From Rhizobium sullae (lineage in GTDB: Bacteria; Pseudomonadota; Alphaproteobacteria; Rhizobiales; Rhizobiaceae), in contig NZ_FWER01000031.1 of assembly GCF_900169785.1 (NCBI RefSeq), positions 1 to 59,976 on the forward strand: a DNA stretch of 59,976 bases, read 5' to 3'. Shown here one piece after another: positions 8,508 to 17,111 of this stretch. Within the stretch, counting starts at the first letter, position 1, and each line of letters begins with the position of its first letter. Made by a program: the position numbers and the translations under genes. The notes under the pieces are model-generated. The model had not been told where the DNA came from. It saw only the letters and a program-made list of their open reading frames with translations, and did no database searches.

Positions 8508-10007
8508 TCAGTTGCGGAAGATCGCCCGTATTGCCTTAAGGAGCGCGCGGGCGCTCCGCTCCTGCCCTGTTGCGGGTAGGGGCAGATGACGGACGTCATC
8601 GGCACGGGCGGCGAGCGTTGTAGCTATCTTCTCTGCTATCGCCGGACGGGCCTCGAGCAGCGGCGCGAAGCTCTGCTGATCGATCTCGTAGACAGTGACA
8701 GGAGTGAGCGCCTGCAGCGTGCAAACCTCGCCCATTCCCGCAAGCAGGCCCGTCTCGCCGAAGAAGTCTCCGGGCGAAAGACGTCTCTGTTCCTGCTCGT
8801 CGTTCCGCATTGCGACGATCCCGGCACGAATAATCATCAGCGAGGGCAGCGTTTGACCCTGATGAGCGATGATCTCACCCTTCTGAAACTCGCGGACCGC
8901 ACTTGATTGTGCCAGGAGTTCCTTCTCGGACTTCGTCAGGTGTGAGAAAACCGGAATCGCTTCAATGAGGCTAAGCGGCGTGATCTCAGGCGGCCTGGCG
9001 CCCTCCTCCGTCGGCAGTTCGTTCATAAACGCGATTGCCGACGGTGGCATCGCCAACAGCAGTCCGGCGGATTTGCATTGGCGATAAAACAGATCGATCA
9101 CCTCGTTTCGGGCTTGCGTCCGCAGCGACGGGCTCGTCACCCGAAACAGCAGCTCGATTTCCAGGGCGACAGCGTCCACGCCCTTCAGCGCCACCTGTGG
9201 AGGCGGCTCCTTGACGATCGAATTGCAGCCGGCCAAAACCGACTGCATAACGTCTTCAATGATGGAGGGCATTCTGGTCGGTGCGACGCGGACGGTCATT
9301 CTAAGGAGATGCGTTTCATCGGGTTGGCTGATGTTCGTCAATCCGAGTTTGGCAAGCACGCCGTTGGGCAGAACGACGACATTGTTTGCCACGGTGAGAA
9401 CGTGTGTCGACCGCCATGTGCTGGCAATGACGCGTCCCTCCGTTCCGTCCGCAAGGAGAATCCAATCGCCCAAAGAGTAGGTGCGCCCGAGCGTGAGGGC
9501 GATGCCCGAGAAGACGTCACCGAGGGTGTTTTGGAGCGCCAGACCGAGGACGATAGCAATCACGCCGGATGTAGCAACCAGCGTTCCGATCGGAACGCCG
9601 AACACGAAGGCGAGAGCCGATAGCATCACGCACAGATAGACCAGTCCGACGACGATATCCTGCAGAAGGCGGGCTTCGCGCGGCCTTCCTTCAAGAACGA
9701 GATAGATGCGGACGAAGCCGATGATGGCCCATGCCAGATGAAGCCACCACAGCAGTTTCGCCACGATGACGAAGATCGCTCGAGTGTCTTCAAATCGATA
9801 GTCTTGAAATCGGCCGGGCGAAATATCGCTCTCGATAAGAGCCGCGGTCATCGCGGCAAAGAAGGCGATCTGCACGACCAGCCGGAGGTTCGCACGTCGA
9901 GGCGAGAGCAGATACCATACGACTATTCCAGCCAGCCCGAGGAGGATGAGCCAGGCGAGAGGATCGCTCGCGAGTTTATCAAGATGTCCCTGTAGCATGA
10001 TGACCAT
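8508..10007 (-). CDS. MscS-type mechanosensitive channel with C-terminal cyclic-nucleotide-binding domain
   Basis: About 499 residues. The N-terminus has about four membrane helices, followed by the MscS pore-helix/beta domain (GLALQNTLGDVFSGIALT, then a beta region ending in VLPNGVLAKLGLTN). The last 150 residues are a CAP-like cyclic-nucleotide-binding fold (HLTKSEKELLAQ, then GDFFGETGLLAGMGEVCTL). The phosphate cassette has Gly-Glu but lacks the usual arginine before Ala-Thr (it reads GEVCT), so cNMP binding may be lost or changed. The start is uncertain: 10007, 9998 and 10052 are all possible, none with a strong ribosome site. Monocistronic; possibly an osmotic valve gated or tuned by a ligand. 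Confidence 0.88.
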   Translation of the reverse strand: MVIMLQGHLDKLASDPLAWLILLGLAGIVVWYLLSPRRANLRLVVQIAFFAAMTAALIESDISPGRFQDYRFEDTRAIFVIVAKLLWWLHLAWAIIGFVRIYLVLEGRPREARLLQDIVVGLVYLCVMLSALAFVFGVPIGTLVATSGVIAIVLGLALQNTLGDVFSGIALTLGRTYSLGDWILLADGTEGRVIASTWRSTHVLTVANNVVVLPNGVLAKLGLTNISQPDETHLLRMTVRVAPTRMPSIIEDVMQSVLAGCNSIVKEPPPQVALKGVDAVALEIELLFRVTSPSLRTQARNEVIDLFYRQCKSAGLLLAMPPSAIAFMNELPTEEGARPPEITPLSLIEAIPVFSHLTKSEKELLAQSSAVREFQKGEIIAHQGQTLPSLMIIRAGIVAMRNDEQEQRRLSPGDFFGETGLLAGMGEVCTLQALTPVTVYEIDQQSFAPLLEARPAIAEKIATTLAARADDVRHLPLPATGQERSARALLKAIRAIFRN

Positions 10008-10156
10008 CTCTTGGCGTGGGTGGCACGGCCGAAGTGGCACTGTAGGGCCCACGCCGCTTCGACATGACCAGCAAGCGTCAGCTCCGCATAGTTCACGCGC
10101 GGCGCGGCAACGTTTCCTTTTGCCTGGCGTTCATGCGCTTTCTCCTTGTGTTGAAC

Positions 10157-10564
10157 TCATTTCTCGTAGGTCGCCAGGTTGGTCTCGTTCGTGTCGAGGA
10201 CGAACACGGCAAGCAAGCGAGCACGCTCCGTCGTGCTGGCATTTTCGCTGAAGCTGTGGCGGTCACCCGGAAATTCCGACCAGCTCTCGCCGGTCTTATA
10301 GGTGACCACCGGCCGGTCATTGACCTGGCTCCGGATCGCCCCTTCGAGAACCGTCGCGTAGATGAAGGCGGAGTTCGGATGCGTATGAGCAGGCGAAGTG
10401 CCGCCTGGCTCGTATTCGACGAGTACGCCCTTGATGCTCTTGCCGGGCGCGTTTGGAAGCGGCTGGTCGTAGACGACCTTTACGTTTGCCGCCTCATCAT
10501 TGGCCATTGCTGCGGTCACGGAAGCGGCGGCTAGCGTCACCGCGTACAGGAATGCCTTGATCAT
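10157..10564 (-). CDS. Exported cupin-domain protein
   Basis: 135 residues: a Sec-type signal peptide (MIKAFLYAVTLAAASVTAAMA, cut near residue 21) and a single cupin barrel. The metal-binding motif is PAHTHPNSAFIYATVLEG in cupin box 1 and GDRHSFSEN in box 2. I chose the ATG at 10564 because GGAG lies six bases upstream; an ATG at 10576 overlaps that site. It is followed on the same strand by an NAD(P)-binding protein and an exported hydrolase, so these may form a stress or detoxification set. The reaction is unknown. Confidence 0.85.
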   Translation of the reverse strand: MIKAFLYAVTLAAASVTAAMANDEAANVKVVYDQPLPNAPGKSIKGVLVEYEPGGTSPAHTHPNSAFIYATVLEGAIRSQVNDRPVVTYKTGESWSEFPGDRHSFSENASTTERARLLAVFVLDTNETNLATYEK

Positions 10565-10639
10565 TTTCATCTCCATGTCTGGCCAACGGTTTTCGATCCG
10601 ACGGATCGGTGAACCGAGAGGATCTTCGTTTGGAACTGA

Positions 10640-11395
10640 CTATTTCTGTTGTGTGGAATGGCTGAGCCATTCTTCGAAGCGGATTGCCCCGAGGCGGGCT
10701 CCCTCGTCCGGAACGAGCGTCCGGTCGTCGATCTCCACCTCGAAATAGCGGGCATGCGGATCGACCACGATGTTGCGCGGGTCGTTCGTCGCTTTCAAAA
10801 AGCGCGTGACGAATTCGCTGAGAGGTGCCCGCTCCGGACCGGCGATTTCGATCATGCCGTTCAAGGGCTCTGCCAGGGCCACGTCGGCCATGGCATCGGC
10901 GACATTATCGGCTGCAATCGGCTGCAGGGCGCCCGGCGACAGTCGAACAGTCGTCCCCGTGGTTCCGGATTGGGCGATGGCGCCCATGAATTCGTAGAAC
11001 TGCGTGGCGTGAACGATCGTGTAGGGAATTCCGGAGCTCCTGATCAGCTTCTCCTGAGCCATCTTGCCGCGGAAATAGCCCATTTCCTGCAGCCGCTCGG
11101 TGCCGACGACGGACAGTGCGACGTGATGACGAACGCCTGCTGCCTTTTCAGCTGCGAAGAGATTACGCCCGGATGTCTCGAAAAACTCCAGAGCGGCCTT
11201 TTCCTCGAATGACGGCGAGTTCGCCAGATCGACGACCACTTGCGCGCCGGCAAGAGCCTCGGCCAGACCTTCACCGGTTATGGTGTTGACGCCGGAATTC
11301 GGCGATGCGGCCAGGACTTCATGGCCTTTCTTACGCAGCCTCTCCACGGTCTTAGACCCGATCAGCCCGGTTCCACCGATGACGACGATTTTCAT
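10640..11395 (-). CDS. NmrA-like NAD(P)-binding protein (atypical SDR)
   Basis: 251 residues. The N-terminal Rossmann motif is VIGGTGLIGSKTVERL; then come VVVDLANSPS and HHVALSVVGTER strands. The catalytic YxxxK of classical SDRs is not evident, which fits the atypical NmrA/SDR_a5 group that acts as redox sensors or NAD(P)H-dependent reductases. GGAG seven bases before the ATG supports the start. It is in line with the exported hydrolase upstream (11474-12259) and the cupin gene downstream, with gaps under 80 bp, so co-transcription is plausible. Confidence 0.87.
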   Translation of the reverse strand: MKIVVIGGTGLIGSKTVERLRKKGHEVLAASPNSGVNTITGEGLAEALAGAQVVVDLANSPSFEEKAALEFFETSGRNLFAAEKAAGVRHHVALSVVGTERLQEMGYFRGKMAQEKLIRSSGIPYTIVHATQFYEFMGAIAQSGTTGTTVRLSPGALQPIAADNVADAMADVALAEPLNGMIEIAGPERAPLSEFVTRFLKATNDPRNIVVDPHARYFEVEIDDRTLVPDEGARLGAIRFEEWLSHSTQQK

Positions 11396-11473
11396 GTCGT
11401 TTCTCCTGTTTTGCGTTCCGATATTGCGTTGTTAATGGAATGCCGGCCCTTGCGGCCGGCCAGATCCAGATAT

Positions 11474-12259
11474 TCACTTTGCGGATGCGGCTTCCTCGAT
11501 GAGCGAGGCGACTGCGTCGGGATGTGAAACCATGATCGCGTGGGATGCTCCCTCGACGACCACAGCCTTCACCGCATTCGCGCGCTTCGCCATGAAGCTC
11601 ATCATAGTCGACGGGATGTTGCGATCCTCCGAACCGTAGACCATGTAGGAAGGAAGCTTCTTCCACGAGGCGACGCCCGAAGGTTCGGCAAGGGCGGCCT
11701 GCGTCACGGGCCGCTGGGTCGCCGCCATCAGCTGGGCCTGATCTTCGGAAACGTCTGCGGCGAACTGGAGACGGAACTTATCCGGCTGGATGTAAAGATC
11801 CTGGCCCCCATCCGGCAGGGCGATCGTCGCGATCGCGCCCGCCAACGTGCTGCCTGGGAACTTCTGCGAGAGCGTAAGGCTGGATTCGCCGGTCTCCGGC
11901 GCAAAGGCGGCGACGTAGACCAGAGCTTTCACATTGGCGTTGCCGTTGGCAGCCTCGGTGATGACCGGCCCGCCATAGGAATGGCCTACCAGCACGACCG
12001 GTCCGGAGATCGAACGGACGATGGCGGAGACTGTCGCTGCATCTCCGGCGACGCTGCGAAGCGGATTGGCCGCAGCGATGGCCGTGTAGCCGTTTCGCTT
12101 CAATTCGCTAATGACGTCGTTCCAGCTCGAAGACTCCGCGAAAGCCCCGTGCACAAGCACGATCGTCGGCTTCGTTTGCGGATCCGCCGGCTGCCCGAGC
12201 GCGCTGCCTGATACGCCAATTACTGCGGCGAGCGCCAGGGCTCTCATGATGTCTCGCAC
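11474..12259 (-). CDS. Exported alpha/beta hydrolase
   Basis: 261 residues. A signal peptide (hydrophobic core ALALAAVIGVSGSALG, cut near residue 22) precedes an alpha/beta-hydrolase fold: oxyanion loop VLVHGAF, serine nucleophile in VGHSYGG and catalytic histidine in GASHAIMVS close to the C-terminus. This is the salicylate esterase/plant-esterase-like group often annotated simply as alpha/beta hydrolase. The start is GTG at 12259, preceded by GGGAG at seven bases. First gene of the minus-strand run that continues with the NmrA-like and cupin genes. Confidence 0.88.
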   Translation of the reverse strand: MRDIMRALALAAVIGVSGSALGQPADPQTKPTIVLVHGAFAESSSWNDVISELKRNGYTAIAAANPLRSVAGDAATVSAIVRSISGPVVLVGHSYGGPVITEAANGNANVKALVYVAAFAPETGESSLTLSQKFPGSTLAGAIATIALPDGGQDLYIQPDKFRLQFAADVSEDQAQLMAATQRPVTQAALAEPSGVASWKKLPSYMVYGSEDRNIPSTMMSFMAKRANAVKAVVVEGASHAIMVSHPDAVASLIEEAASAK

Positions 12260-12844
12260 TTGCTTTCTCCCTTGTGGTCGTTGGATCTATGCCGAGGAGA
12301 ATGCGTCAGTCCGGCGGGCTAGCCTATCGAACGGAAGCGTTGGCCATCCGATGCCGAAGTACAGGTCGGATATACCAGGTGATTGGCAATCTTCATCGAA
12401 ACGAGCCTGAGGCTGCGATTTTCCGGCACGGGCTGGGTTCGCCGTGCGTGCAGATAGCCGAAGAGCGCCAGGTGTGGGCACATGGCGGCCGGAGCGACAG
12501 CCCGCCCAAGTGAGGACGCGCCTAACCGTTGACTGTCGATGAGAACGACGTCCGACGCGACGAAGGTGAAGCCTATGGGCGCAAGCTGGCGTCCGTGTCA
12601 CTTCGCTCAGGTACAACGGCACGATCAACGATTTCATCGGAACCGCGCGCGGCAACGAGGAAGGGCGGCGCGACCTTTGGGTCTCGACATACTGCCGGAT
12701 AATGTCCAAAGGAGCGCCGCTACATGACGCGGCGAAATATGACGGGCGACTCGAACAAATAGATGGCCTTCGTTGCTGCTGCGCCCCCCAGGCCGTCTCC
12801 CTAGGTCTCGCTGAATCCGCTCAACATTGTAACCATACCAAGGC
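12260..12844. other. intergenic region, no gene recognised
   Basis: 585 bp between two minus-strand genes. Several open frames exist on both strands, but none shows a ribosome site with a recognisable protein. It may hold an unidentified gene remnant, and the promoter of the hydrolase gene should lie at its left edge. Confidence 0.4.
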
Positions 12845-13495
12845 CTATGGTTGAGGCTTTTCGCGAAGGTCTGCGGGCAGAGCGTCCCAGGCGCGGATGA
12901 GCTCCCCCACTGAAATCGTCCGCATCTTGCGCATCACATTGCTACGGTGGAGCTTGACGGTGATCTCGCTGATGCCGAGTTCGAAGGCGATCTGCTTGTT
13001 GAGCCGGCCGTGCACGACTTCGCGCAGGACCTGCCGTTCGCGGGGCGTCAGGGTCGCGAACCGCTCGACGTGCTGCTTAACAGTCTGGGCTTGTGCCCGC
13101 TGTGCGACATCCCGCTCGATACCGGCTATCACCGCATCGAGCAAAGTCTGGTCGCGAACCGGCTTCGTGAGGAAGTCGATGGCTCCAGCCTTCATCGCTT
13201 GCACCGACATGGGAATGTCGCCATGGCCAGTGAGGAAGATGATGGGCTTTGCGTTTCCCCTTGAAGCGAGTTGATGTTGAAGGTCGAGACCACTCGATCC
13301 AGGCATGCGAACGTCGAGCACCAAGCAGCCGGGCCGTTCGGGAAACTCCGATTCCAGCAATTCGCGTGGCGAGGCGTAACAGCTGACGTCGAGACCAACG
13401 GACAGCATGAGCTCCTGAAGCGACATCCGCACCTCATCGTCGTCATCGACGACCAGCACCAACGGGCGATCCGTATCAGCGGCGGGCGCGGTCAT
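12845..13495 (-). CDS. FixJ/NarL-type response regulator
   Basis: 216 residues: receiver domain (VVDDDDEV; phospho-acceptor in VLDVRMPGSSG; LTGHGD; TKPVRD) and a C-terminal LuxR-type helix-turn-helix (FATLTPRERQVLREVVHG ... LGISEITVKLHRSNVMRKM). The ATG at 13495 is chosen because GGAGG lies seven bases upstream and the receiver begins right after it. No kinase is adjacent; the five-PAS kinase at 4494-8222 is the only one in the window and is a possible partner, by inference only. Such regulators in rhizobia control two-component branches related to redox or oxygen. Confidence 0.92.
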   Translation of the reverse strand: MTAPAADTDRPLVLVVDDDDEVRMSLQELMLSVGLDVSCYASPRELLESEFPERPGCLVLDVRMPGSSGLDLQHQLASRGNAKPIIFLTGHGDIPMSVQAMKAGAIDFLTKPVRDQTLLDAVIAGIERDVAQRAQAQTVKQHVERFATLTPRERQVLREVVHGRLNKQIAFELGISEITVKLHRSNVMRKMRTISVGELIRAWDALPADLREKPQP

Positions 13496-13725
13496 GGGAA
13501 TACCTCCACGGACAATTGGACGGCGAAACCCGAGCCCCTGAGTGGCGCGGGCTGACCCTAGCCCGATGATACAATTGGCACCAATCTGGCGCGCGGCAAA
13601 TTGTGCCAAACGGATCAGGTAGATACAATACGCTGCGTAGCGCGGTCAACTGGTAGCATTGGTTTGCGGCACAGGTGCCGTGTGCCTGAACCTCGCGGAG
13701 AAGGATTGTTGGCGATCGATAGTAA

Positions 13726-13995
13726 GAAAGGGCGGGGGAGCGTGCGAAGGAGCGCCGCCACTTCCGTCGCGATTACCTGGGGCTGAGCAGGCTCTTTGTG
13801 CGCTTGCAGGAGGACTCACCTATCGTTAGCGGCGATGCAGGATCGCTTGCTCGACAGTTTCACGGCATGATCCTCACGGAACTCCAAATGGGACGTCTTC
13901 TCTTCAATCAGCCGATGCCAACTGACGCACAGTTGTCCAAACACGTCGATAACGCGATCGATATCCTGATGTTCGGTATTGAAAAGGTTAAGTAA
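13726..13995 (+). pseudogene. TetR/AcrR regulator C-terminal remnant
   Basis: The open frame has no credible start and a stop just upstream at 13723-13725. It reads like the ligand-binding C-terminus of an AefR-type TetR regulator (RHFRRDYLGLSRLFVRLQED ... MILTELQMGRLLFNQPMP ... HVDNAIDILMFGIEK). The DNA-binding N-terminus is missing. A GTG at 13798 could start a 65-residue fragment, but there is no reason to think it functions. Confidence 0.6.
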
Positions 13996-14315
13996 TTAGG
14001 TGCGAGATTATCATTCGCCGGCGGCGGTTATGCCGCTGTCGATTTAGGCCGAAAAGACTCCGTCCAGAGGGTGAGGCGGGCGAACAGGTTGGAGATTTGG
14101 CGATACGTACCGATCGGGCCAATATAGGTCCGTTCGCGCGTTTCTACAAACGTCTCCTCGACGGCGGCAAAAGTCGATCGCGCCATCGCTGCGTTCTTAA
14201 GGTGGTCATTTCGGGTGTGTTGAACATCCGCGTCACCTCGTCAGTCTTCTGGACGATTTTCGGCAAATGCGTCTATTCTCTGGACATGAATTGAACGACC
14301 GATGGAGGGACTGAC
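13996..14315. other. intergenic region, nothing recognised
   Basis: About 320 bp between the TetR remnant and the VOC gene. GGAGG at about 14302-14306 is the ribosome site of the VOC gene. No protein could be recognised in it on either strand. Confidence 0.4.
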
Positions 14316-14696
14316 ATGCACTATTCCCGCCTGTGTGCTTTGCTGATCGATTGTAAGATGCCTGACGTCGATGCCGCCGCTGGCTTTTGGGCCGAGGCAC
14401 TGGGTCGCCCAGTAGACCTCAACCACCCGGGTAGCCGCGACAGCTACCGAATGCTGGCGACGCCGCCCGATGAACCCATCGTGCAAATCCAGCAGGTGGA
14501 CCACGAGAGCCGTGTCCATATAGACATTGAGACCGATGACATTCCCGCGGAAGTCGCGCGCCTTGAGAAGCTTGGAGCAAAAGTCGTGAACCGGCTGGAT
14601 CGCTGGGTGGTGATGCAAGCCCCCACTGGCCAACGCTTCTGCGTCGTGCGTGTACAGCGCCCTGGTTTTCCGAAGAATGCCAATCTCTGGGATTAG
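14316..14696 (+). CDS. VOC (glyoxalase-like) family protein
   Basis: 126 residues with the paired beta-alpha-beta-beta-beta pattern of the vicinal-oxygen-chelate superfamily, close to the Glyoxalase_6 group: ALLIDCKMPDVDAAAGFWAEALGR at the N-terminus and VHIDIETDDIPAEVARLEKLGA in the second module, ending in FCVVRVQ. The only obvious metal-ligand histidine is in VHIDIE; the typical trio is not clear, so enzymatic function is unproven. GGAGG six bases before the ATG supports the start. Stands alone. Confidence 0.85.
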   Translation: MHYSRLCALLIDCKMPDVDAAAGFWAEALGRPVDLNHPGSRDSYRMLATPPDEPIVQIQQVDHESRVHIDIETDDIPAEVARLEKLGAKVVNRLDRWVVMQAPTGQRFCVVRVQRPGFPKNANLWD

Positions 14697-14841
14697 GGCG
14701 ACACCCGATCTTTCCCGTTCCTTGGGCATCATCTCAAGATGGGGTGACCATAGCCGAGTCGCCTTTCAATGCGGCGACAGGCTCTTTTCGGGAAACCGAC
14801 TGTGTGCGTCCCTCGCCTTGAACGGAAGCGAACCGCAGAGG

Positions 14842-14906
14842 GCGTCGGACACGCGCTCCACGCGGCGGCGATTGAGATTGGCAAGGTTCGGATGAATGTC
14901 CGACGC
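14842..14906. repeat. 10-bp inverted repeats flanking an inverted segment
   Basis: GCGTCGGACA at 14842-14851 and its reverse complement at 14897-14906 bound a 45-bp centre. The centre lies in the wrong orientation for the recombinase reading frame; inverting 14842-14906 restores it. Confidence 0.8.
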
Positions 14907-15061
14907 GATCCGTGCCCTGATCGACCGCATCGCGCTCACGCCCGGCCCGAAGCGCGGCGAGATCGCCGCGACGCTGCATGGCGACCTCGGCACTATCCTC
15001 GAATGGGCGGGCCAAAAACAGAACACTCCCGGCCGGGCTGGCGCAGGAGTGTCGGTATCAG

Positions 15062-15083
15062 TGGTTGCGGGGGCAGGATTTGA
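15062..15083 (-). other. tRNA 3'-end-like sequence (probable relic attachment site)
   Basis: On the minus strand this reads as the T-arm and acceptor end of a tRNA finishing in CCA, and from memory it matches the initiator tRNA-Met 3' end for 22 bases. The rest of the tRNA is missing. It lies within the 3' codons of the recombinase remnant, the usual place for an integrase-carried attachment core. Confidence 0.55.
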
Positions 15084-15143
15084 TCCCACAGTCTTAAGCG
15101 GACTCGAACGATAGACTATGTTTTCGATTCGGGGGCATAAGGC

Positions 15144-15809
15144 CTATTGTTGAGTGAAAGTAAGGCCGGGTTGGCTATTGATCGGCCTGCAGTCCGGCTG
15201 CGGCCATCGCTGGAGTGCTTCCCGTCCAGCGTCTGTCAAGCCGTAGACGCCTCTGTCGAGCCGTTCGAACCAGCCGTAGACATTCGAAAGCAAAATCTTC
15301 CCGGCATCCGGTACGCTGGATCTGATTTCACGCACGCGCAACGGTCCTGACGCCAGTGCTGCTGCGCAGCCGAGTGTCTGCTGGCGGTACGCCGTCATAA
15401 CTGGCGCGCGTGTGCTCCCACCTAGTGCTGGATCACCGCGCCGTCTCTGGTGTTCGCGCATGAGCTTCGAACGCCGTTTCGGATTGCTTCGCGGCATCGG
15501 CGATACTGAACCGACAATAATGCCGATGCCGAGCCTGCGGCATAGGTCACGGTACCGTTTGTCGGCCTCCCGTCCTTTGCCCTTGGCTGAAACCCTGGCG
15601 GCGATCCATACCTCATCTGAAACGGCAGCCCGGTCGACGGCCTGCAGTATGAGCTCCAGATTGAAGCTCAGTTTTAACTCGCAGATTACGACAACAGGCG
15701 GATCGTCAATACTGAGGCCGACAATGTCGCAGCCGCCAACTTCGCCCTTGACGATATAACCTGCCTTCTCGAGAAAGCCTTTGACGGGCAAGTAAAGCGA
15801 AGTTTCCAT
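15144..15809 (-). CDS. DUF2161 family protein (PD-(D/E)XK nuclease-like fold)
   Basis: 221 residues from METSLYLPVK; up to 23 more residues are possible if an upstream ATG (15878 or 15842) is used. The N-terminal half has the DUF2161 pattern: GEVGGCDIVGLS with a conserved Asp, then VVVICELKLSF with a Glu-x-Lys, as in PD-(D/E)XK phosphodiesterases. The C-terminal half (KILLSNVYGWFERLDRGVYG) is a winged-helix-like segment. Common in rhizobia and relatives; the biological role is unknown. It is separated from the ureohydrolase gene by about 100 bp on the same strand. Confidence 0.85.
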   Translation of the reverse strand: METSLYLPVKGFLEKAGYIVKGEVGGCDIVGLSIDDPPVVVICELKLSFNLELILQAVDRAAVSDEVWIAARVSAKGKGREADKRYRDLCRRLGIGIIVGSVSPMPRSNPKRRSKLMREHQRRRGDPALGGSTRAPVMTAYRQQTLGCAAALASGPLRVREIRSSVPDAGKILLSNVYGWFERLDRGVYGLTDAGREALQRWPQPDCRPINSQPGLTFTQQ

Positions 15810-15915
15810 ATGCCGGCAGACCGAAGCAGCGATTCGTTCCATACGAATACATCGATCCGCCCGTGCGGGATAGCGCATCGATATTCAGGGTTAGCGCTGC
15901 GACAGGAACCCGATT

Positions 15916-16827
15916 TCAAATCTGCCGGACAATGGCGCCGATCGCGTTGACGAAAAGGTGCGCGGCGATGAGCGCCGACAGGCCGTCGATATCGGCGGGA
16001 GGATAGAGCTCGACAAGGTCGAATCCTGCGATCCTGGCGCGCCTGCCAAGGCCTGCGATCAGGTCGATCACCTGCGTGTAGGTGAGGCCGCCGGGCGTAC
16101 GCGCCGCCACGCCCGGCATGATGCTGGGATCGAGGCCGTCGCAATCAAGAGTGACCACGACCCGCGCTCCTTCCGGAATATGCCGGAGAGCGGCTTCGAC
16201 GCCTTGGGCGTGAATCTCGCGGGCCGTCACGAAGCGGCTGCCATAATGCCGCGCCGCTTCGATGTCGGCAACGCGCGCGCTGCCGACGCTACGCAGACCG
16301 ACTTGCACGATTCCAACGACATGCGGCATCTCGCTCGCCCGGCGCATCGGGCTCGAATAGCCGCAGCGTTCGCCATGCAACTCGTCGCGCCAGTCGATAT
16401 GGGCGTCGATCTGCAGGATCCAGACCGGCCCGTGATCTGCAAAGCCGGCGAGGAAGGGAATGGGCACGGAATCGTCGCCACCGAGGAGGATCGGTACGGC
16501 CGGCAATGTCAGGACCTCGCGCGTTTTCGCCTCGATCCGGGCCTGGTTGCCGGCATTGTCATGCATGGTGGTCGGCATATCGCCGGCGTCGATGCAGCAG
16601 GCCGGCTTGCCGTCGAACAGCGGGCCGGCGAGATCGAAATCCCAGTGGTCGACGAGCGCGGCATCGTCCTGGCTCGCCGCGCGAATGGCGTCGGCGGCCA
16701 AGGCGTAGCCGCTGCTGTCCTTGCCGCGATAGGTGCTGCCGTGACCGGCTCCGAAGATCACGGCACGCGGCCTGCGGCCATCGGCGAGGCGATCGGGAAA
16801 GCCGAGAAAAGGAGGCGAGATGGTCAT
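15916..16827 (-). CDS. Ureohydrolase family protein (agmatinase-like)
   Basis: 303 residues of the arginase/agmatinase fold. Metal motifs are QIDAHIDWRD (DAHxD), LDCDGLDPSIMPG (DxDxxDP) and, in place of the usual GGDH, GGDDS. The first manganese ligand is normally the histidine of GGDH, so the site is atypical, although I recall similar GGDDS forms in rhizobial homologues. The start MTISPPFLGF at 16827 is preferred over an upstream ATG at 16941 because the upstream stretch is low-complexity. The likely reaction is hydrolysis of a guanidino compound to urea and an amine; substrate unknown. Confidence 0.87.
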   Translation of the reverse strand: MTISPPFLGFPDRLADGRRPRAVIFGAGHGSTYRGKDSSGYALAADAIRAASQDDAALVDHWDFDLAGPLFDGKPACCIDAGDMPTTMHDNAGNQARIEAKTREVLTLPAVPILLGGDDSVPIPFLAGFADHGPVWILQIDAHIDWRDELHGERCGYSSPMRRASEMPHVVGIVQVGLRSVGSARVADIEAARHYGSRFVTAREIHAQGVEAALRHIPEGARVVVTLDCDGLDPSIMPGVAARTPGGLTYTQVIDLIAGLGRRARIAGFDLVELYPPADIDGLSALIAAHLFVNAIGAIVRQI

Positions 16828-17111
16828 TTCTTGATGGTCTCGATGATGGTCTAGCTGAAACGTCGGTGTTGAGGGCGCAGGAAACTCACGGTCCGAACGG
16901 CCGTCCGGCTGAAGCCGGGACCGCTTCCCAGTAGTCGACACGTAAGCATGATGACGGCAAGCGATTTTTCCGTGAAGATCGCGTAAGATTCAAAATTGTC
17001 CGCCGATCTCGCATAAACCTCGAACAGTCAGCGCTCTACCGGTGCTGCCTTTTCTCTGCGGGCGCGATCTACATCGCCTTGATGGAATTCGAACCAAGCC
17101 TCTCTTTGCCC

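Larger units (their letters stand above)
14803..15114 (+). pseudogene. Serine-recombinase C-terminal remnant with an inverted internal segment
   Basis: Plus-strand 14896-15114 encodes SDAIRALIDRIALTPGPKRG and GEIAATLHGDLGTILEWAG, then GVSVSVVAGAGFDP, matching from memory the C-terminus of rhizobial large serine recombinases. The preceding piece of the same protein (DIHPNLANLNRRRVERVSDA) is encoded on the minus strand in 14842-14906. That segment is bounded by the 10-bp inverted repeat GCGTCGGACA / TGTCCGACGC. Turning it round on paper joins it in frame to the downstream part and to plus-strand codons from about 14803. The catalytic N-terminal domain is absent, so the gene is dead in its present form. 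Confidence 0.72.

Noticed and set aside
15958..16854. Open frame of about 298 codons opposite the ureohydrolase
   Set aside because: Antisense shadow of a gene whose metal motifs are clear.
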